64,000 nucleotides of DNA from Heterobilharzia americana (Eukaryota > Platyhelminthes > Trematoda > Strigeidida > Schistosomatidae): assembly GCA_944470555.2 (NCBI GenBank), contig OX104127.1, forward strand, positions 137,658,786 through 137,722,785. The letters are read 5' to 3'. Made by a program: the position numbers and the translations under genes. The notes beneath the pieces were generated by a model. It did not search any database, had not been told where the DNA came from, and saw nothing but the letters and a program-made list of their open reading frames with translations. Positions 53,735 to 64,000 of the stretch are shown in pieces (positions within the stretch are counted from its first letter, which is position 1; each line of letters begins with the position of its first letter).

Positions 53735-55265
53735 TAGCCCTTGGGCTCCCAGTGGAACATGTCTCAATTGCACTCTCTTCTCTACAGTCTTCTCAACCTG
53801 GCTCCACGACTGCTCAGAAGCTTCCATTTCCTTCTCACACGATCTCCTCCATGCCACACTCGTCGTTTCCCATACAGGTTCCACTCGACGACCTGGCGTA
53901 TGATGTCCTCACTCGGTCTTCTCAGCGTACCCCAATCCATTCCACCTCCACTTTCTTCTGCATGCTTGCTGAACGATAGGTTCTTGGTTGGTTCGTTACC
54001 AGCCAGAGTGAGTTCCTTGTTGCTAATTCTTTCTAGTCTTCTGATTTGATCTTCCGAATCGAGCATAGGCAGCTATTGATGAATGTCTGCAGTTTGTTGG
54101 AAATGCTTTTCGTGACGCGCCAAGTTTCTGAACCATACAGAAGCACTGACTTGACTGAATTGGTGTTCAAAATCCGGATCCTTTGGTCCCTCAGTTTCCG
54201 TTCTGAGTGTTTTACTTGAACTGTGGTATATCGCCAACTTCTGTGAATGCTTTCAACTCTATTTTGAAGGTAGGTTCCTTGCACTAGATGGTGTGTGGTG
54301 TAAACCTATCTGCGTCTGCTCCCCTTCTTGATCTTATGTCAAACAGGCTGGCTGCCTTTCCATCTCCACTTTCTTGAGATTGAGATGAAGTCGATCTGAG
54401 TTTTGGTGTGTCTGGTGTCCGGTGAAATCCATGTCGCTCTGTGATTATCCTTGTGTCTGTACTCACTGCCACCAGTCGCCAAACAGTTGAATGGGCAGAA
54501 GTCTGCAAAGAGCTCTCCATTATCATTCATTTCCTCGAGTGCCTCTAGGCCCATGGTTAGTTCTCCTCCTGTGTTGTCCGTTCCGAGTTTGGTGTTCATG
54601 TCATCCGTTAGAACTTTGATGCTGCCAGCTACGGTGGGGTGTTGTCCAGTGTTGACTGAAGTTGTCTATAGAATTCCCCCTTCTTCTCTTGATCTGCATC
54701 ATTTGTTGCCGCGTGGCATCGAATGATTGTGACCCTCCTTCCTTTTGAGTTGTATCCTGCTGTTATGATACTGGAAAAGATTGGTCCCCACCACACGAGA
54801 GCCTTCGATGCTTTTGAGGACATCATGATAGCCACTCCCTCAGTGTGCTCGTGGTTGTCGTCTGGGTGACAGCATCGGAGCAGATTATTGACTATCCAAT
54901 GGATAGCTGAGAGAGTCCACTTCCATTCCATCTGCCTTCGCAGATTCCTTGCACTTCAATGTGATACCTTCTCACCTCTTTTGCAACCTGATCAGCCTTG
55001 TCACGTTCATACATGGTGTGGACGTTCCGCCTCCTTACTCTTACCTTCGCCTTTATAGAGAGGAGACACGTCGGCCGATTGGCTTCCCGAAGGCTCTCAC
55101 CAACTAACATCATTTCGTCCCTCCGATTCCAGCGAGGAATAGGTTTATTTTTGCCTTCATATTTTCTCTGTGCTTTGAAGTTTCTTTAGCAGTTGGAGTG
55201 GCTTCATGGGGTGGAGTTGCTAGCCCTGTGCCCAACCTTCCCCCTTTATCCGGGCCCAGGACTGA
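53735..55265 (-). mobile_element. Internally deleted family A copy with endonuclease
   Basis: Minus strand from the 5' end (GGGCTAGCAACTCCACC near 55215) through an endonuclease region: RRRNVHTMYERDKADQVAKE, HIEVQGICEGRWNGSGLSQL, then MNTKLGTDNTGGELTMG, FADFCPFNCLATG, TQIDFISISRKWRW. Near 54180-54200 it joins directly to the C-terminal part (ILNTNSVKSVLLYGSETW; RPSEDIIRQVVEWNLYGKRR). The whole RT is missing. The deletion point differs from that at 52885. Confidence 0.85.
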
Positions 55266-55269
55266 GTAG

Positions 55270-55660
55270 TATCTGGCGGTCTTCTTTACCTGGCGAGTTT
55301 TTTTCTACTTGGCGCTCTGAAACGTTTTCTCACGTTTTGTCTTTTTTCCTTTGTGTTTCACCACAACTTAATAGTCCCCCATTTCTTGTCCTCGTTCGGT
55401 CGATACTACTTCGCGTTCGGCAAACGGCCCACATCTTTACCCGAGCTGATGAACTGTTGCCCGCGGTTTCCCGTGCGTCCCTCCAAGCTTCCCTTCGGAG
55501 GCGCGGACTGAAAACCATTTTTCGATTTTCTTAAGAGATCCGTGGTGAGTTCGGCTGCTCACTAGTGCTTTTATATTGAGTGGTCTGAAATTTCCGAAAG
55601 GCCTCCTTATCAAAGTATGTCCAAACAAAAGCTCGAATCAGAAGAGTCGATTGCACAACA
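55270..55660. other. No confident feature
   Basis: GC-richer stretch with overlapping ORFs on both strands (55193-55534 plus; 55330-55628 minus); none recognised. Confidence 0.3.
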
Positions 55661-55667
55661 ATGCTGA

Positions 55668-56277
55668 ATGACTGAGCCTGCGTTCTGTATCATACTACTT
55701 AATCACATGGAAGGCACAGCTAATCGAAAATACCTCCAGAACAACGTTGCAAGGAAAATACCTGAGGTCGATGTCGAATCCACCTCACTTGGATCACAAC
55801 TATTCCAGTGTTTTATTTTGTCCACCGCAATGGCTGTTTTACTCCTGATGAACCGGAGGTGCTTGAATGCAGATGTTCGCCTGGATCATAAAGTAACGTG
55901 AGTACTTATCGATTTCTGAAATCGCAGTAGCCAGTCCTTTGTGCCAAATAGCTAAAAGCTTAAAATTCGCTTTTGACCAACGAACCATCAAACTCTGCAT
56001 ATGAGTCAACTATAATGACCATTTGTGATGCAATGATCAATTACGGCGCAGTTCTGTTGCCACCTATGGATGGTTAAAACAGTAACAATAACCTAAGTTC
56101 ATAAGCACTTTCTGTTACTCATAAGCGGACGTGCTGTTATCCACTTCATATCCTGCAGAAAATTTTGATATCGCATGAAACCTACTGACTTTCATAAGAA
56201 CCACACAACTGTTTCTTTTCAGATGTCTGCACGATGGTACTTTTAAATCAGTACCTGGCGTTAAATTCGTTATTTGA
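55668..56277 (+). CDS. Two-exon candidate gene, unassigned
   Basis: Exon 55668-55897 (MTEPAFCIILLNHMEGTANR ... FILSTAMAVLLLMNRR, one hydrophobic stretch) ends at AC|GTGAGT. A strong acceptor (CTGTTTCTTTTCAG) at 56222 opens an exon with CLHDGTFKSVPGVKFVI and a stop at 56275-56277. The phases fit (2+1). 94 codons. No family recognised and the start is uncertain, since the frame is open somewhat upstream. Coding status is unproven. Confidence 0.25.
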
Positions 56278-56599
56278 GAATAAAATTATCTTCAGCATCT
56301 TGAATTCTTTTGGGTGGGAGAAACTTCATGCAGGGTGCCCTTTCCAAAAATTAGCTATCGCTAACCACACGAAAAGCAACTGGTTATTTCATAGTTTTAT
56401 ATCAAAAGTCCTATTCAGTATCTGAAACACAAAAATATCACGGAGATCTGTAGAATAAAAAATATCCACTGGTGTATCAGTGCAAAATGAATGACTTACA
56501 ATCTGTAATCCATGGTTGTTCCCCTCGCTGTGCCTAATGATTCTGTTTGAAATATGAATAATAATAATGATATTTATTCCTGAATATACAGGCACACAC

Positions 56600-57060
56600 C
56601 ATTTTTATTGGTATGAATAAGTTTATGTATAAATTACACCTATCTTCATGGGAGGGAATCTCAATCCCCACCCGTTGTCACTAGAAGATATAAGTGCTGC
56701 ATGTTCATATTATGGAACATCCCAGCAGAATAAGTATGCAGAAAATTTACAAGTTGGACAAGTGGAAGTATTGTCTTCGCATTAACAAAACAAAACCAGG
56801 TTTGTATCTAGACATTAAAGGCATTACCTAGAGAAAAGTAAAGCCTGAAGCCAATACTTTCGTCGTAGCAGTGTGTACTTTTGCTTGAGATAATGGTGAG
56901 AAGTTTATGAGGGAATGTATGCATGAATTGTTTACACATTGTACTTCATTGATGGTCCCAGGAATGTATAATTCATGCATATTAATACCATTCCACGACA
57001 AAGATTCATAATCTTGGTGAACATTACGACTAAAAGACAAATATCTTCAATTTTCCAACT
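56600..57060. other. No confident feature
   Basis: AT-rich; short ORFs only. Confidence 0.4.
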
Positions 57061-57064
57061 CCAG

Positions 57065-57303
57065 CATCCAGAAGCAATAGACTTCTTTGAATGCGCCAAA
57101 TGGACTTCCAGGACATCTTGTCCGCCGTTTTCACGGGTCGTGACAGCCTTGCAGTTGGTAAGTGTTGGGCTTCGCTGATCATTTTCATAATGAGTTAATC
57201 CTAGATTTTGACAATTATAAAATTGTAGTCCAGTGAACGTTTTTATTTCTGATTATTGTAGTTGGGTATTCTGAATGTGGTAAAATGGTTACCCTCCATG
57301 AAG
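57065..57303 (+). CDS. Two candidate exons in phase, unassigned
   Basis: Exon 57065-57157 (31 codons: HPEAIDFFECAKWTSRTSCP ... VVTALQL) between TTTTCCAACTCCAG and GTAAGTG; exon 57262-57303 (14 codons: LGILNVVKWLPSMK) between GATTATTGTAG and GTTAGT. They join in phase 0. Outer exons were not found and the protein is not recognised. The good splice sites at all four ends are the main support. Confidence 0.3.
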
Positions 57304-57309
57304 GTTAGT

Positions 57310-59180
57310 TTCAGCCATGGTCTGCTCTTTAAGTAATTAATTCTCGGTGGCAACCAGGCCAACGTCTAGAACTGAAGTACTTCCCTACAACGAGAAAAAA
57401 CAGACGAAGCAGCAGGCGGAGAAGGCAAGAATTCCCACAAGGAGAGTGTTTTCTATGTTCATGTTTCTTCGTACTTAACTTCCCTTGCTTTGGCGTTCGT
57501 TGCTTATGCTTCTTCTTTAGAGTTCTTAAAAATATAAATTTCCTGCTGTCATGTAGTGCAGAATTTCTGTTTTTGATTACTGCGCTGGGTGGGGCAGAAT
57601 GTGCCGTTAGTTTGAGTGATAACTCATTGCTACAAAATGTTCTGTTGAGGCACTCACTATTATCTCTGCCTACGTTTCATGAAGTGAGGGGCATGCAAAC
57701 TCAAATGCAATGACATTTAAAGCGAACTTAGGGGGGATGGTGTGTCTCACACCTGGTTACTTTTAAACATAAAAAACTTACCCCTTCAGGCACTTCGTGC
57801 CACCTCTACCACCAGAATTTGCATCTCAAATCCGGCTAGGTGAAAGCATTTCTCAGTCTTCTGAAGTGACGCTGTTGAATCCTGCAATGCTTGCTGGATT
57901 TATGTGATCCCACTTGGCAAGTTCATCAGTTGTAACTCAGAAGTACCCTACTTACTTTTCCATTCCTACAAGTAGGTTTGAAGATGTGCAGTCGGTCCTC
58001 AAGGAAGTCCAGTAAGTTTTCAGTGCAGTCGTGGCACTTCGTTGTTGCTACAACGATCACAGAGCCAGACAATATCAACGACGAGCGCCCTGGCCCAGAG
58101 CAACACCAGAAGACAGCTTTTGAGTCATTAACTTGCTGTTTATTTGCATAATTCCCTCGTAACTGCCAACAAGGTCAACTACACAAACACTTCGGCGTTT
58201 ATAGTCTGCAAAGTAATGCCACCACTATATCACGCCATACTTCTGGTAGTATGACTCCGGCATCCTGAGCAAATGAACACACACGAATCCTCGCGGCGAA
58301 ACTACGGAGGTCCATCGGGAGGATGGCCGACGTGACCAGGCGTGTCTGAATGTTTGAGCGTCTCGAAGATGCTGACCATCGTCGGCCAAATTCTTTTCGT
58401 CTCCTTTTCCAGAAGCTACGACGCCAGTTGTCTTTTCTTGTGAATGGAGTGAGATAATTCGGACGGACCTACAATAGGAGGTGAGACAAGGAGCGCAGAC
58501 ATGCAGCAAGGCACACTCACGTTCCTAATGCAGAACACCCCCTCATCGCTCGGCCACTGGTATTTTCTTGCATGTGTCTTTTTGTCTTCTACCCATCCGA
58601 GGGATGGAAATCCCCAATGGTCTGGCTGGTACGCCTCTCGTTTTCACAACTGAAATGCGTCTGCACCTGTCAACGACTGATGCACTCGTCCTTCACAAAC
58701 CGCAGAAGGCAGCGGGACCTCGTGGACATAACCCCTGGGCACCCTGTTTGTTGTATGACGGTCATATGTACTGGAGTGTCACTTATCTCCTCCGCATGCT
58801 AGGTCCTCTGCCTGGTTCGGATGAAAATAGCATTCCCAGCTCGCAAGATCCAAGCGGCTCGCTGTCGCTCCGGCAACGCAGGGCTCCCTGATAAATCAGA
58901 ACCTTTACAGCTTGCACCCTGTATGCAAAAGGCAGATTATAGCAACCTAACGACGTGAGAAGTAGCTGTAGTTTGTATGCTTAGTATATTCTGGACATTA
59001 GATCTAAATTACTGGTATCGAAAATGGCATATACAGGGATGCATATGTGTAAATACAAGGCAGTCTCAAACTGATCATCTTGCTCAGCTGTTTTCGTGTT
59101 CATGCCAGCCGCTGGCTTCCATGTCCTGCGCTGTTATTAAATGTCTCCGTGGAGAACTACTTGGTCAACATAATGCTGTG
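57310..59180. other. Unassigned, GC-richer in the middle
   Basis: 58020-58900 has higher GC and several overlapping ORFs (58225-58509 minus, 58568-58891 plus), but no domain was recognised. Could be a diverged repeat. Confidence 0.3.
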
Positions 59181-59184
59181 CGAC

Positions 59185-59396
59185 CTAATTAATCATTGTT
59201 TGCCACAAATAGATCAACAGTTGCATTTTACAAACATAAAACTCATGAATAAAAACGCCAAACATGTCCACGATTTTGTGATGTTCTGCATCACCAGAAG
59301 TAAAATCTAATTGTTTTTCACTAGGAACAAGTTGCTTAATACCGCCACACTCTTCCAGCCTAAAACCAAAAATTACTTGGGTCGGTTTTGGCACAT
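59185..59396 (-). CDS. Exon-like ORF, unassigned
   Basis: Minus strand: the acceptor-like TAATTTCTAG at 59397 is followed by NVPKPTQVIFGFRLEECGG, then SGDAEHHKIVDMFGVFIHEF and a stop. The composition looks protein-like rather than random, but no family was recognised, and the ORF at 59602-59871 could not be joined to it in frame. Confidence 0.22.
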
Positions 59397-59601
59397 TCTA
59401 GAAATTACGCGTAACTCAGCAATAGAAAACAAGCGGAGTACTGACAAGACTTGATGGAAATTAAGGCACAGAGGTCGAGCGGAAATTTTTCAAGTATGAT
59501 GGGACCCAAGCGCAACATTCCGTTTCCCTTCAAGTAGACATCGTATGATTTGCAAACTTTTCTGATGCTTCATATACCCACCATTCCTACATTCGACGAA
59601 C

Positions 59602-59871
59602 CTAAAGTTGACAATATAAAAGCATGCCATCAGACTTGGATTTAATTAACTCTGGTAAGCTTTGCCGTAAGTTAATCAGATTGTCGAACATTTTGGAGCA
59701 TGGGAGATGCATGGGCTCTAAACGGGGACATTTTACTGAATTCATTGGTGAGTGTGCTGGAGACTGCTTATCATGATCACAACTGACACGTACAACGAGA
59801 AACATCGCCACTTCTAAGTTCAAAGTTTCGGCCAGTGAATATTTTCCTTCTATCCAGACGGCTGACCTCAT
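59602..59871 (-). CDS. ORF, unassigned
   Basis: 89 codons on the minus strand (MRSAVWIEGKYSLAETLNLE ... NLINLRQSLPELIKSKSDG). AAGCAG precedes the ATG and may be an acceptor. No family recognised. Confidence 0.2.
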   Translation of the reverse strand: MRSAVWIEGKYSLAETLNLEVAMFLVVRVSCDHDKQSPAHSPMNSVKCPRLEPMHLPCSKMFDNLINLRQSLPELIKSKSDGMLLYCQL

Positions 59872-60110
59872 CTGCTTACCTATCGTTATCCAACTTGTTG
59901 TCGTAACTCGTAGTTTGTTTGGGGTCAGACGCCGCTTAAGTTTGGGAAGTGACTACATTCTATCCGGTAGTCCACCCAGCTTTCACCGGAACCAAACTGT
60001 CTGGGAAGACGCCTTGCATTTCTCCAACTGAGTCTCACGCTGATTTAAAGAAGGCAAAATTTTTTGAAAGGAAAATCCTAATATGCGGTTGTTAAATATG
60101 CATCGTTGGC

Positions 60111-60293
60111 ATGTGGCTCAACCATTTTAACCATGAAAGACCACAGCTTCTATATAAGAACTGCCCATCAGACGGCGAAAACCCTTGTAAGTTTACATGT
60201 ATTCGCCCTGCGAGGTTTGCAGCTCCTGGAGTGCATTGCTTGTCGAGATTGCTACTGCTCCATCGTCAACAGCTTCAAGAGCAGGTTGGTTAG
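60111..60293 (+). CDS. Short Cys-containing ORF, unassigned
   Basis: 60 codons: MWLNHFNHERPQLLYKNCPS, then DGENPCKFTCIRPARFAAPG and LLLLHRQQLQEQ. The spacing of cysteines hints at a folded secreted piece, but no family was recognised and no splice partner found. Confidence 0.2.
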   Translation: MWLNHFNHERPQLLYKNCPSDGENPCKFTCIRPARFAAPGVHCLSRLLLLHRQQLQEQVG

Positions 60294-60849
60294 CTGCACA
60301 GTGCTACATGCCTTGCGCTCATCCAGCTAGGATACGGGTTGGGTGGATGCAACCAAATAGTTCCACACGATCAAGCACAGCTAACTTCACACCAAATTTC
60401 TTGTACCACCACTACCATCGAGAACCTGACTTAATTTTATGTCTCACTGTCAGGCGTTTCTTACAGTTACCCCGTTCCTCATAATAACATCACTATTTTC
60501 ATTCTCATAATCCATCCTGAAATCTTACCTGCTCACAATTCCCCCTGATTCTATGTTTTAACTCCATTTATTGAAAACTTCCAGTCGCTTTTGCCTCCCC
60601 TTGATCTACCTAGGTCTCTCGTTTACTCGAGTTCTACTTCTCTTCAACTTCTTTTTTCTTACTTCTCGCCGTTTTCGATGAACACCTGCTCACCATTTTT
60701 GTCTTCCGTCAACAGCGGCCCGAACAACTAGCTGGTGGTATCAAACTTAGGCAACACATCTGCTCCACAATCCTCGCAAAAATCACCCATTGTCTACGAA
60801 CTGAATCAACACCCAATCTCCCACCGGGCCAATTTTATGATTACTATTT

Positions 60850-61925
60850 GTCCTTCTGGCTCCTGGTGGAGCAAAGCTTCAGTGGCACGTCTCCACTGCA
60901 CTCTCTTCTCTACAGTCTTCTCAACCTGGCTCCACGACTGCCCAGAAGCTTCCATTTCCTTCTCACACGATCTCCTCCATGCCACACTCGACTCCAACGG
61001 CCAGCTCGTCGTTTCCCATACAGGTTCCACTCGACGACCTGGCGTATGATGTCCTCACTCGGTCTTCTCAGCGTACCCCAAATCCATTCCACCTCCACTT
61101 TCTTCTGCATGCTTGCTGAACGATAGGTTCTTGGTTGGTTCGTTACCAGCCAGAGTGAGTTCCTTGTTGCTAATTCTTTCTAGTCTTCTGATTTGATCTT
61201 CCGAATCGAGCATAGGCAGCTATTGATGAATGTCTGCAGTTTGTTGGAAATGCTTTTCGTGACGCGCCAAGTTTCTGAACCATACAGAAGCACTGACTTG
61301 ACTGAATTGGTGTTCAAAATCCGGGTCTTGTTCTTTATGCTGAGTACAGTAGATCTCCACACTATTTTTGGAATAATGAAGGCCTGTCTTGCTGTCTTTC
61401 CTATCCTGACTGGCTTTGACGTCGTCATTTGTGTCACCTGTAGTTGAAACGAAGCTACCCAACCTAGGTAGGTTTAAGAGACTACTTTCTTTAGGTTTCT
61501 CCCGTTGATGGTGATTGGAGCTTGTTACTGTTGTTTGTTGGGTATCTTTACCGAATCTGTCTTCTCTACACTCACTCAAAGTCCCGTCTTCACTATCCTT
61601 TCCGTCAACTTGTTGGTTTTTGTCTGTAAATCTTCGAGTTTGCGGGCCGTTAGACATAAATCATGATCCGCGAAATCCAAATCATCGGTGCAGTGAATGC
61701 CCTCTTCCTGCTCTTTACAGTGTGTTGGGTAATCCAGTCCACCACAGTCAAGAAGATCATGGGTGATAGTGGGCAGCAACCTTGACTTACTCCTGTCTTC
61801 ACTTCACTTCAAAGGTGTCACTAAGGTTTCCATTGTGAATTACCCGTCATTTAGCTCAGCATATAGCTGTTGAATGAGGTTGATGAAAGTTTGTGGTACT
61901 TCCATCGTGCTGTACGGAGCTACAA
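60850..61925 (-). mobile_element. RTE-like family A, 5'-truncated copy
   Basis: Minus strand from mid-RT: MEVPQTFINLIQQLYAELND near 61880, LPTITHDLLDC, LDFADHDLCLTARKLEDLQ (mutated FADD), then VLLYGSETWRVTKSISN and RPSEDIIRQVVEWNLYGKRR. Almost identical to 26190-27142 over their overlap, which suggests recent activity of this subfamily. Frameshifts are present. Confidence 0.88.
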
Positions 61926-61929
61926 CCAG

Positions 61930-62990
61930 CAGGTGGGTAGACATACTACATCGGAATCCATTAGTGACCTGTAACTAATCCATAAGAGACGAGCAGAATG
62001 GGATCGGTTGCCTGACACTAGTTTGTAAAGTGTGTTGCCTACTGGATGTGTGGACGCCTGTTAGAAGAGAGAGCATTTTCGGTAAATTCTTGTCAGGCTT
62101 TACATTTACAAATTATACAGCATAGTCATCTGATACCAAAGTGGTTTTATTAGTTCGGGCATATGAATTGGCAGATAACAGTAAAAGTGGTTAGAACAAA
62201 AAAATCTCAGGAAGTTTATATATTCTCGGTAGCCAGTCCCTGCAGGTGTGTGATTGAATTGTATGTGTGCAGGGAAGAAGGGGGACAGGATTACTGTCGC
62301 ATAGTGATTAGATGAAAAGTGCTAAAGCTTTTGATCAATTATGTAACGAAGGGTGAAAAAGAAAATGAATGTTATAAGAGTGCCAATAGAGATAACATTT
62401 ACATTTATCAGGTTGGCCGGGGAAGGGATGTAGTGTTAATTTTATCTGGGTCGAAGGTGGTCATGGGAGAGAAATAGAAAGAACAAAGATCTTCTGAATA
62501 CATAAAGTAGGTTCGAAAGTTATAATTGTCACGGCTCCTGCTAAGCTTAGCAATCTAGGGCGCACAAACTTCGACTATTGTTATGGGACTTTGTAAATAA
62601 TAGTAAATGCTAAGATTTTCAGTCTTATGCTCAGTACCTACTAGATGGACGAGCATTGGACTTTTGGTTGATTTCTCCGTTTCCTTGTTTAACCAAACTC
62701 AGTAAAGGGATGGTTGGCTTGCTGAGTCACTCTATCGATGTAACTACCTCCACAGGAGTGGTTAGATATATAGATGTCACTAAGTTTGTGCACATAGACA
62801 AGAAATCTGTAGAGGACATAGGGATTTATATTCAGTTTCACCGATCTATCACTTGAGATATTTTCACTCACTAAAACCTTTCTATGTATCTGCTTGTTTG
62901 TTTGTTTGAGTCGCTGGTCCTAGTTGCTCAGGTTATGTAAACTGTTTCTCCAATGAGAGTTGAGGGTGTTCGCGCACTGTTTGTTTTTGG
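61930..62990. other. Upstream region of CEP104
   Basis: No features recognised. Near 62980-62996, TGTTTGTTTTTGGGTGCAG lies 14 bp before the CEP104 ATG: a candidate 5' UTR or spliced-leader acceptor. Confidence 0.35.
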
Positions 62991-63010
62991 GTGCAGGAGG
63001 TTATCGGAAG

Positions 63011-63215
63011 ATGCCACAAAAACTACCTTTTCGTGTAGTATATGTGTCTAGTCAAGATGAAAATTTTCCTGCTACAGAGCTAAACCATCACCACCCAGCA
63101 ACTAAAGGATGGGTTTCAACTAGATTTTGTGCATACCCACAACAGCTGATCTTGGCACTAGAAGGAAGGGCCAATTTTCGAAAAATACAAGTACTATGTC
63201 ATCAATACTTGATAG
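63011..63215 (+). CDS. CEP104: CEP104 exon 1 (start of gene)
   Basis: CEP104 is a conserved centrosome and cilium-tip protein that binds microtubule ends and, in other animals, acts in ciliogenesis. The first ATG gives MPQKLPFRVVYVSSQDENFP, matching the human start MPHKIGFVVVSSSGHEDGFS; then GWVSTRFCAYPQQLILAL fits GWRSPRFCQFPQEIVLQM, and IQVLCHQYLI fits LQLLAHQYMI. 205 bp, ending ATAG|GTCTGC in phase 1. In a platyhelminth it would serve ciliated stages (miracidium, flame cells, sperm); this is inference. Confidence 0.88.
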
Positions 63216-63251
63216 GTCTGCCCATGAAGCCATTTTTAATTTGTATTTCAG
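63216..63251 (+). other. CEP104: 36-bp micro-intron of CEP104
   Basis: GTCTGCCC...TTGTATTTCAG. Being 12 codons long and open, it can be read through, but the 12 extra residues have no counterpart in human CEP104, and removal restores HQYLI-ASKIEFFV (human HQYMI-SSKIEFYI). Confidence 0.85.
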
Positions 63252-63333
63252 CCTCGAAGATCGAGTTTTTTGTGGGAGATACACCAGATGATGAAATCAA
63301 GCACTTCAAAAACGCCAATTTTAGTAGGCTAGG
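63252..63333 (+). CDS. CEP104: CEP104 exon 2
   Basis: 82 bp: SKIEFFVGDTPDDEIKHFKN then FSRLG, matching human SKIEFYISESLP ... FRRLG. Ends GG|GTGAGT in phase 2. Confidence 0.88.
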
Positions 63334-63371
63334 GTGAGTTACTTCATTTTAGGTTTTTGACGAAATTTCAG

Positions 63372-63510
63372 ATATGTGGCCCTTTCCGACAATCAGGCAA
63401 CAGAGTTTAAAGCTAGGGAACTAAAGTCAGTACATCTTGATGCATCTGGATCTTACATTCAACTATTTCTGCATAAAAACCATTCAAATAGTTTAAATCT
63501 ATATAGTCAG
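63372..63510 (+). CDS. CEP104: CEP104 exon 3
   Basis: 139 bp after a 38-bp intron (63334-63371). YVALSDNQATEFKARELKSV matches human YVSLCDNEKTGCKARELKSV; LFLHKNHSNSLNLYSQ matches LIFHQNHVNKYNIYNQ. Ends CAG|GTATTG in phase 0. Confidence 0.9.
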
Positions 63511-63545
63511 GTATTGCTGAAAAATCACTTATATTTATTATTCAG

Positions 63546-63634
63546 GTTGGAATTGTTGCTATCAATATAATTGGTGATTTCATCAACAGGAACCCACTCT
63601 CTGATCCTGAAGACTTTCCTCCAGTTGTTCATAA
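63546..63634 (+). CDS. CEP104: CEP104 exon 4 (gene continues off the right edge)
   Basis: 89 bp after a 35-bp intron (63511-63545). VGIVAINIIGDFI matches human VALVAINIIGDPA, followed by a non-conserved acidic linker (LSDPEDFPPVVHK). Donor CATAA|GTAAGTGG in phase 2. The next exon was not identified in the remaining 370 bp. Confidence 0.85.
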
Positions 63635-63640
63635 GTAAGT

Positions 63641-64000
63641 GGCTACTTATCAGTGATATTGAACTCATTCTAGCGAGAGAAAACTGACTTTTTTATTTAG
63701 CTCAAACGCTTATGAAAAAAATTCATAAAATTTTACACTAGAACACAGTGTTTATATTTTAGATTGGTTTGCCTTCTTACGAAAGAACGCATATCTCTTT
63801 GTACTGATTTTGTACCCCTCTTTATTTTGTTTAGATGTGATCTCTTCTTCATTTCATATACATAGGGCATGATGATGGTCATTTCTCGGGTCTTGTATGA
63901 TATAGTATTGAATATACCCTCAGTGAACAAAACTAACACAATATGAGGATTTACTTCAACATTTTCCACTACGCTTTCCGCTAACAGTAGGCAATCAGAT
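63641..64000. other. CEP104 intron or next exon, unresolved
   Basis: AT-rich; an ATTCTAG at about 63670-63676 is a possible acceptor, but the frame closes soon after. ORF 63733-63969 (minus) is not supported. Confidence 0.35.

Noticed and set aside
58225..58891. ORFs on both strands in a GC-rich part
   Set aside because: Higher GC lengthens chance ORFs; no motif or splice site supports either one.

Overview
The window looks like nuclear DNA of a blood fluke (Schistosoma or a very close relative). The grounds are AT-rich, intron-heavy genes with introns of about 33-46 bp beside introns of several kb, tRNA-derived short elements carrying hammerhead-ribozyme motifs (known from schistosome satellites/SINEs), and many CR1-like and RTE-like non-LTR retrotransposon copies. 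Species cannot be fixed from the sequence alone.

Two conserved host genes can be reconstructed. On the minus strand, nine exons from 37452 down to 4684 encode almost all of COG5, a lobe-B subunit of the conserved oligomeric Golgi tethering complex. Exon phases join exactly except in exon 6, which lacks one base near 19110-19116. The last short C-terminal exon is not visible; the left edge (1-4459) is instead a tandem array of ~1.49 kb units. On the plus strand, the start of a CEP104 (centrosome/cilium tip) gene lies at 63011-63634 with three introns of 36, 38 and 35 bp; it runs off the right edge.

The COG5 introns are filled with mobile DNA. Family A (RTE-like, 3' end in a TAA tract) has copies at 26190, 45655, 52370, 53735 and 60850. 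Family B (a second RTE-like lineage) has at least ten fragments, several of them only the 3' tail. There are also SINEs with hammerhead motifs, tRNA-like SINEs, MITE-like elements, a Ty3/gypsy RNase H relic, and TA microsatellites. Between the two genes (39.5-62 kb) are a nearly complete CR1-like element (minus, ORF1 with a zinc finger plus an EN-RT ORF2 broken by two frameshifts), a ~1.3 kb segmental duplication whose second copy was split by an RTE insertion, and a small putative secreted-protein gene with micro-introns at 50685-51186.

No tRNA or rRNA genes, CRISPR arrays or bacterial-type operons were seen. The most unusual structures are the composite tandem array, an inverted pair of hammerhead SINEs, an RTE copy inserted in a hammerhead core with a 12-bp target duplication, long inverted repeats at 23945/25830 and 38964/39123, and the micro-intron gene at 50.7 kb.
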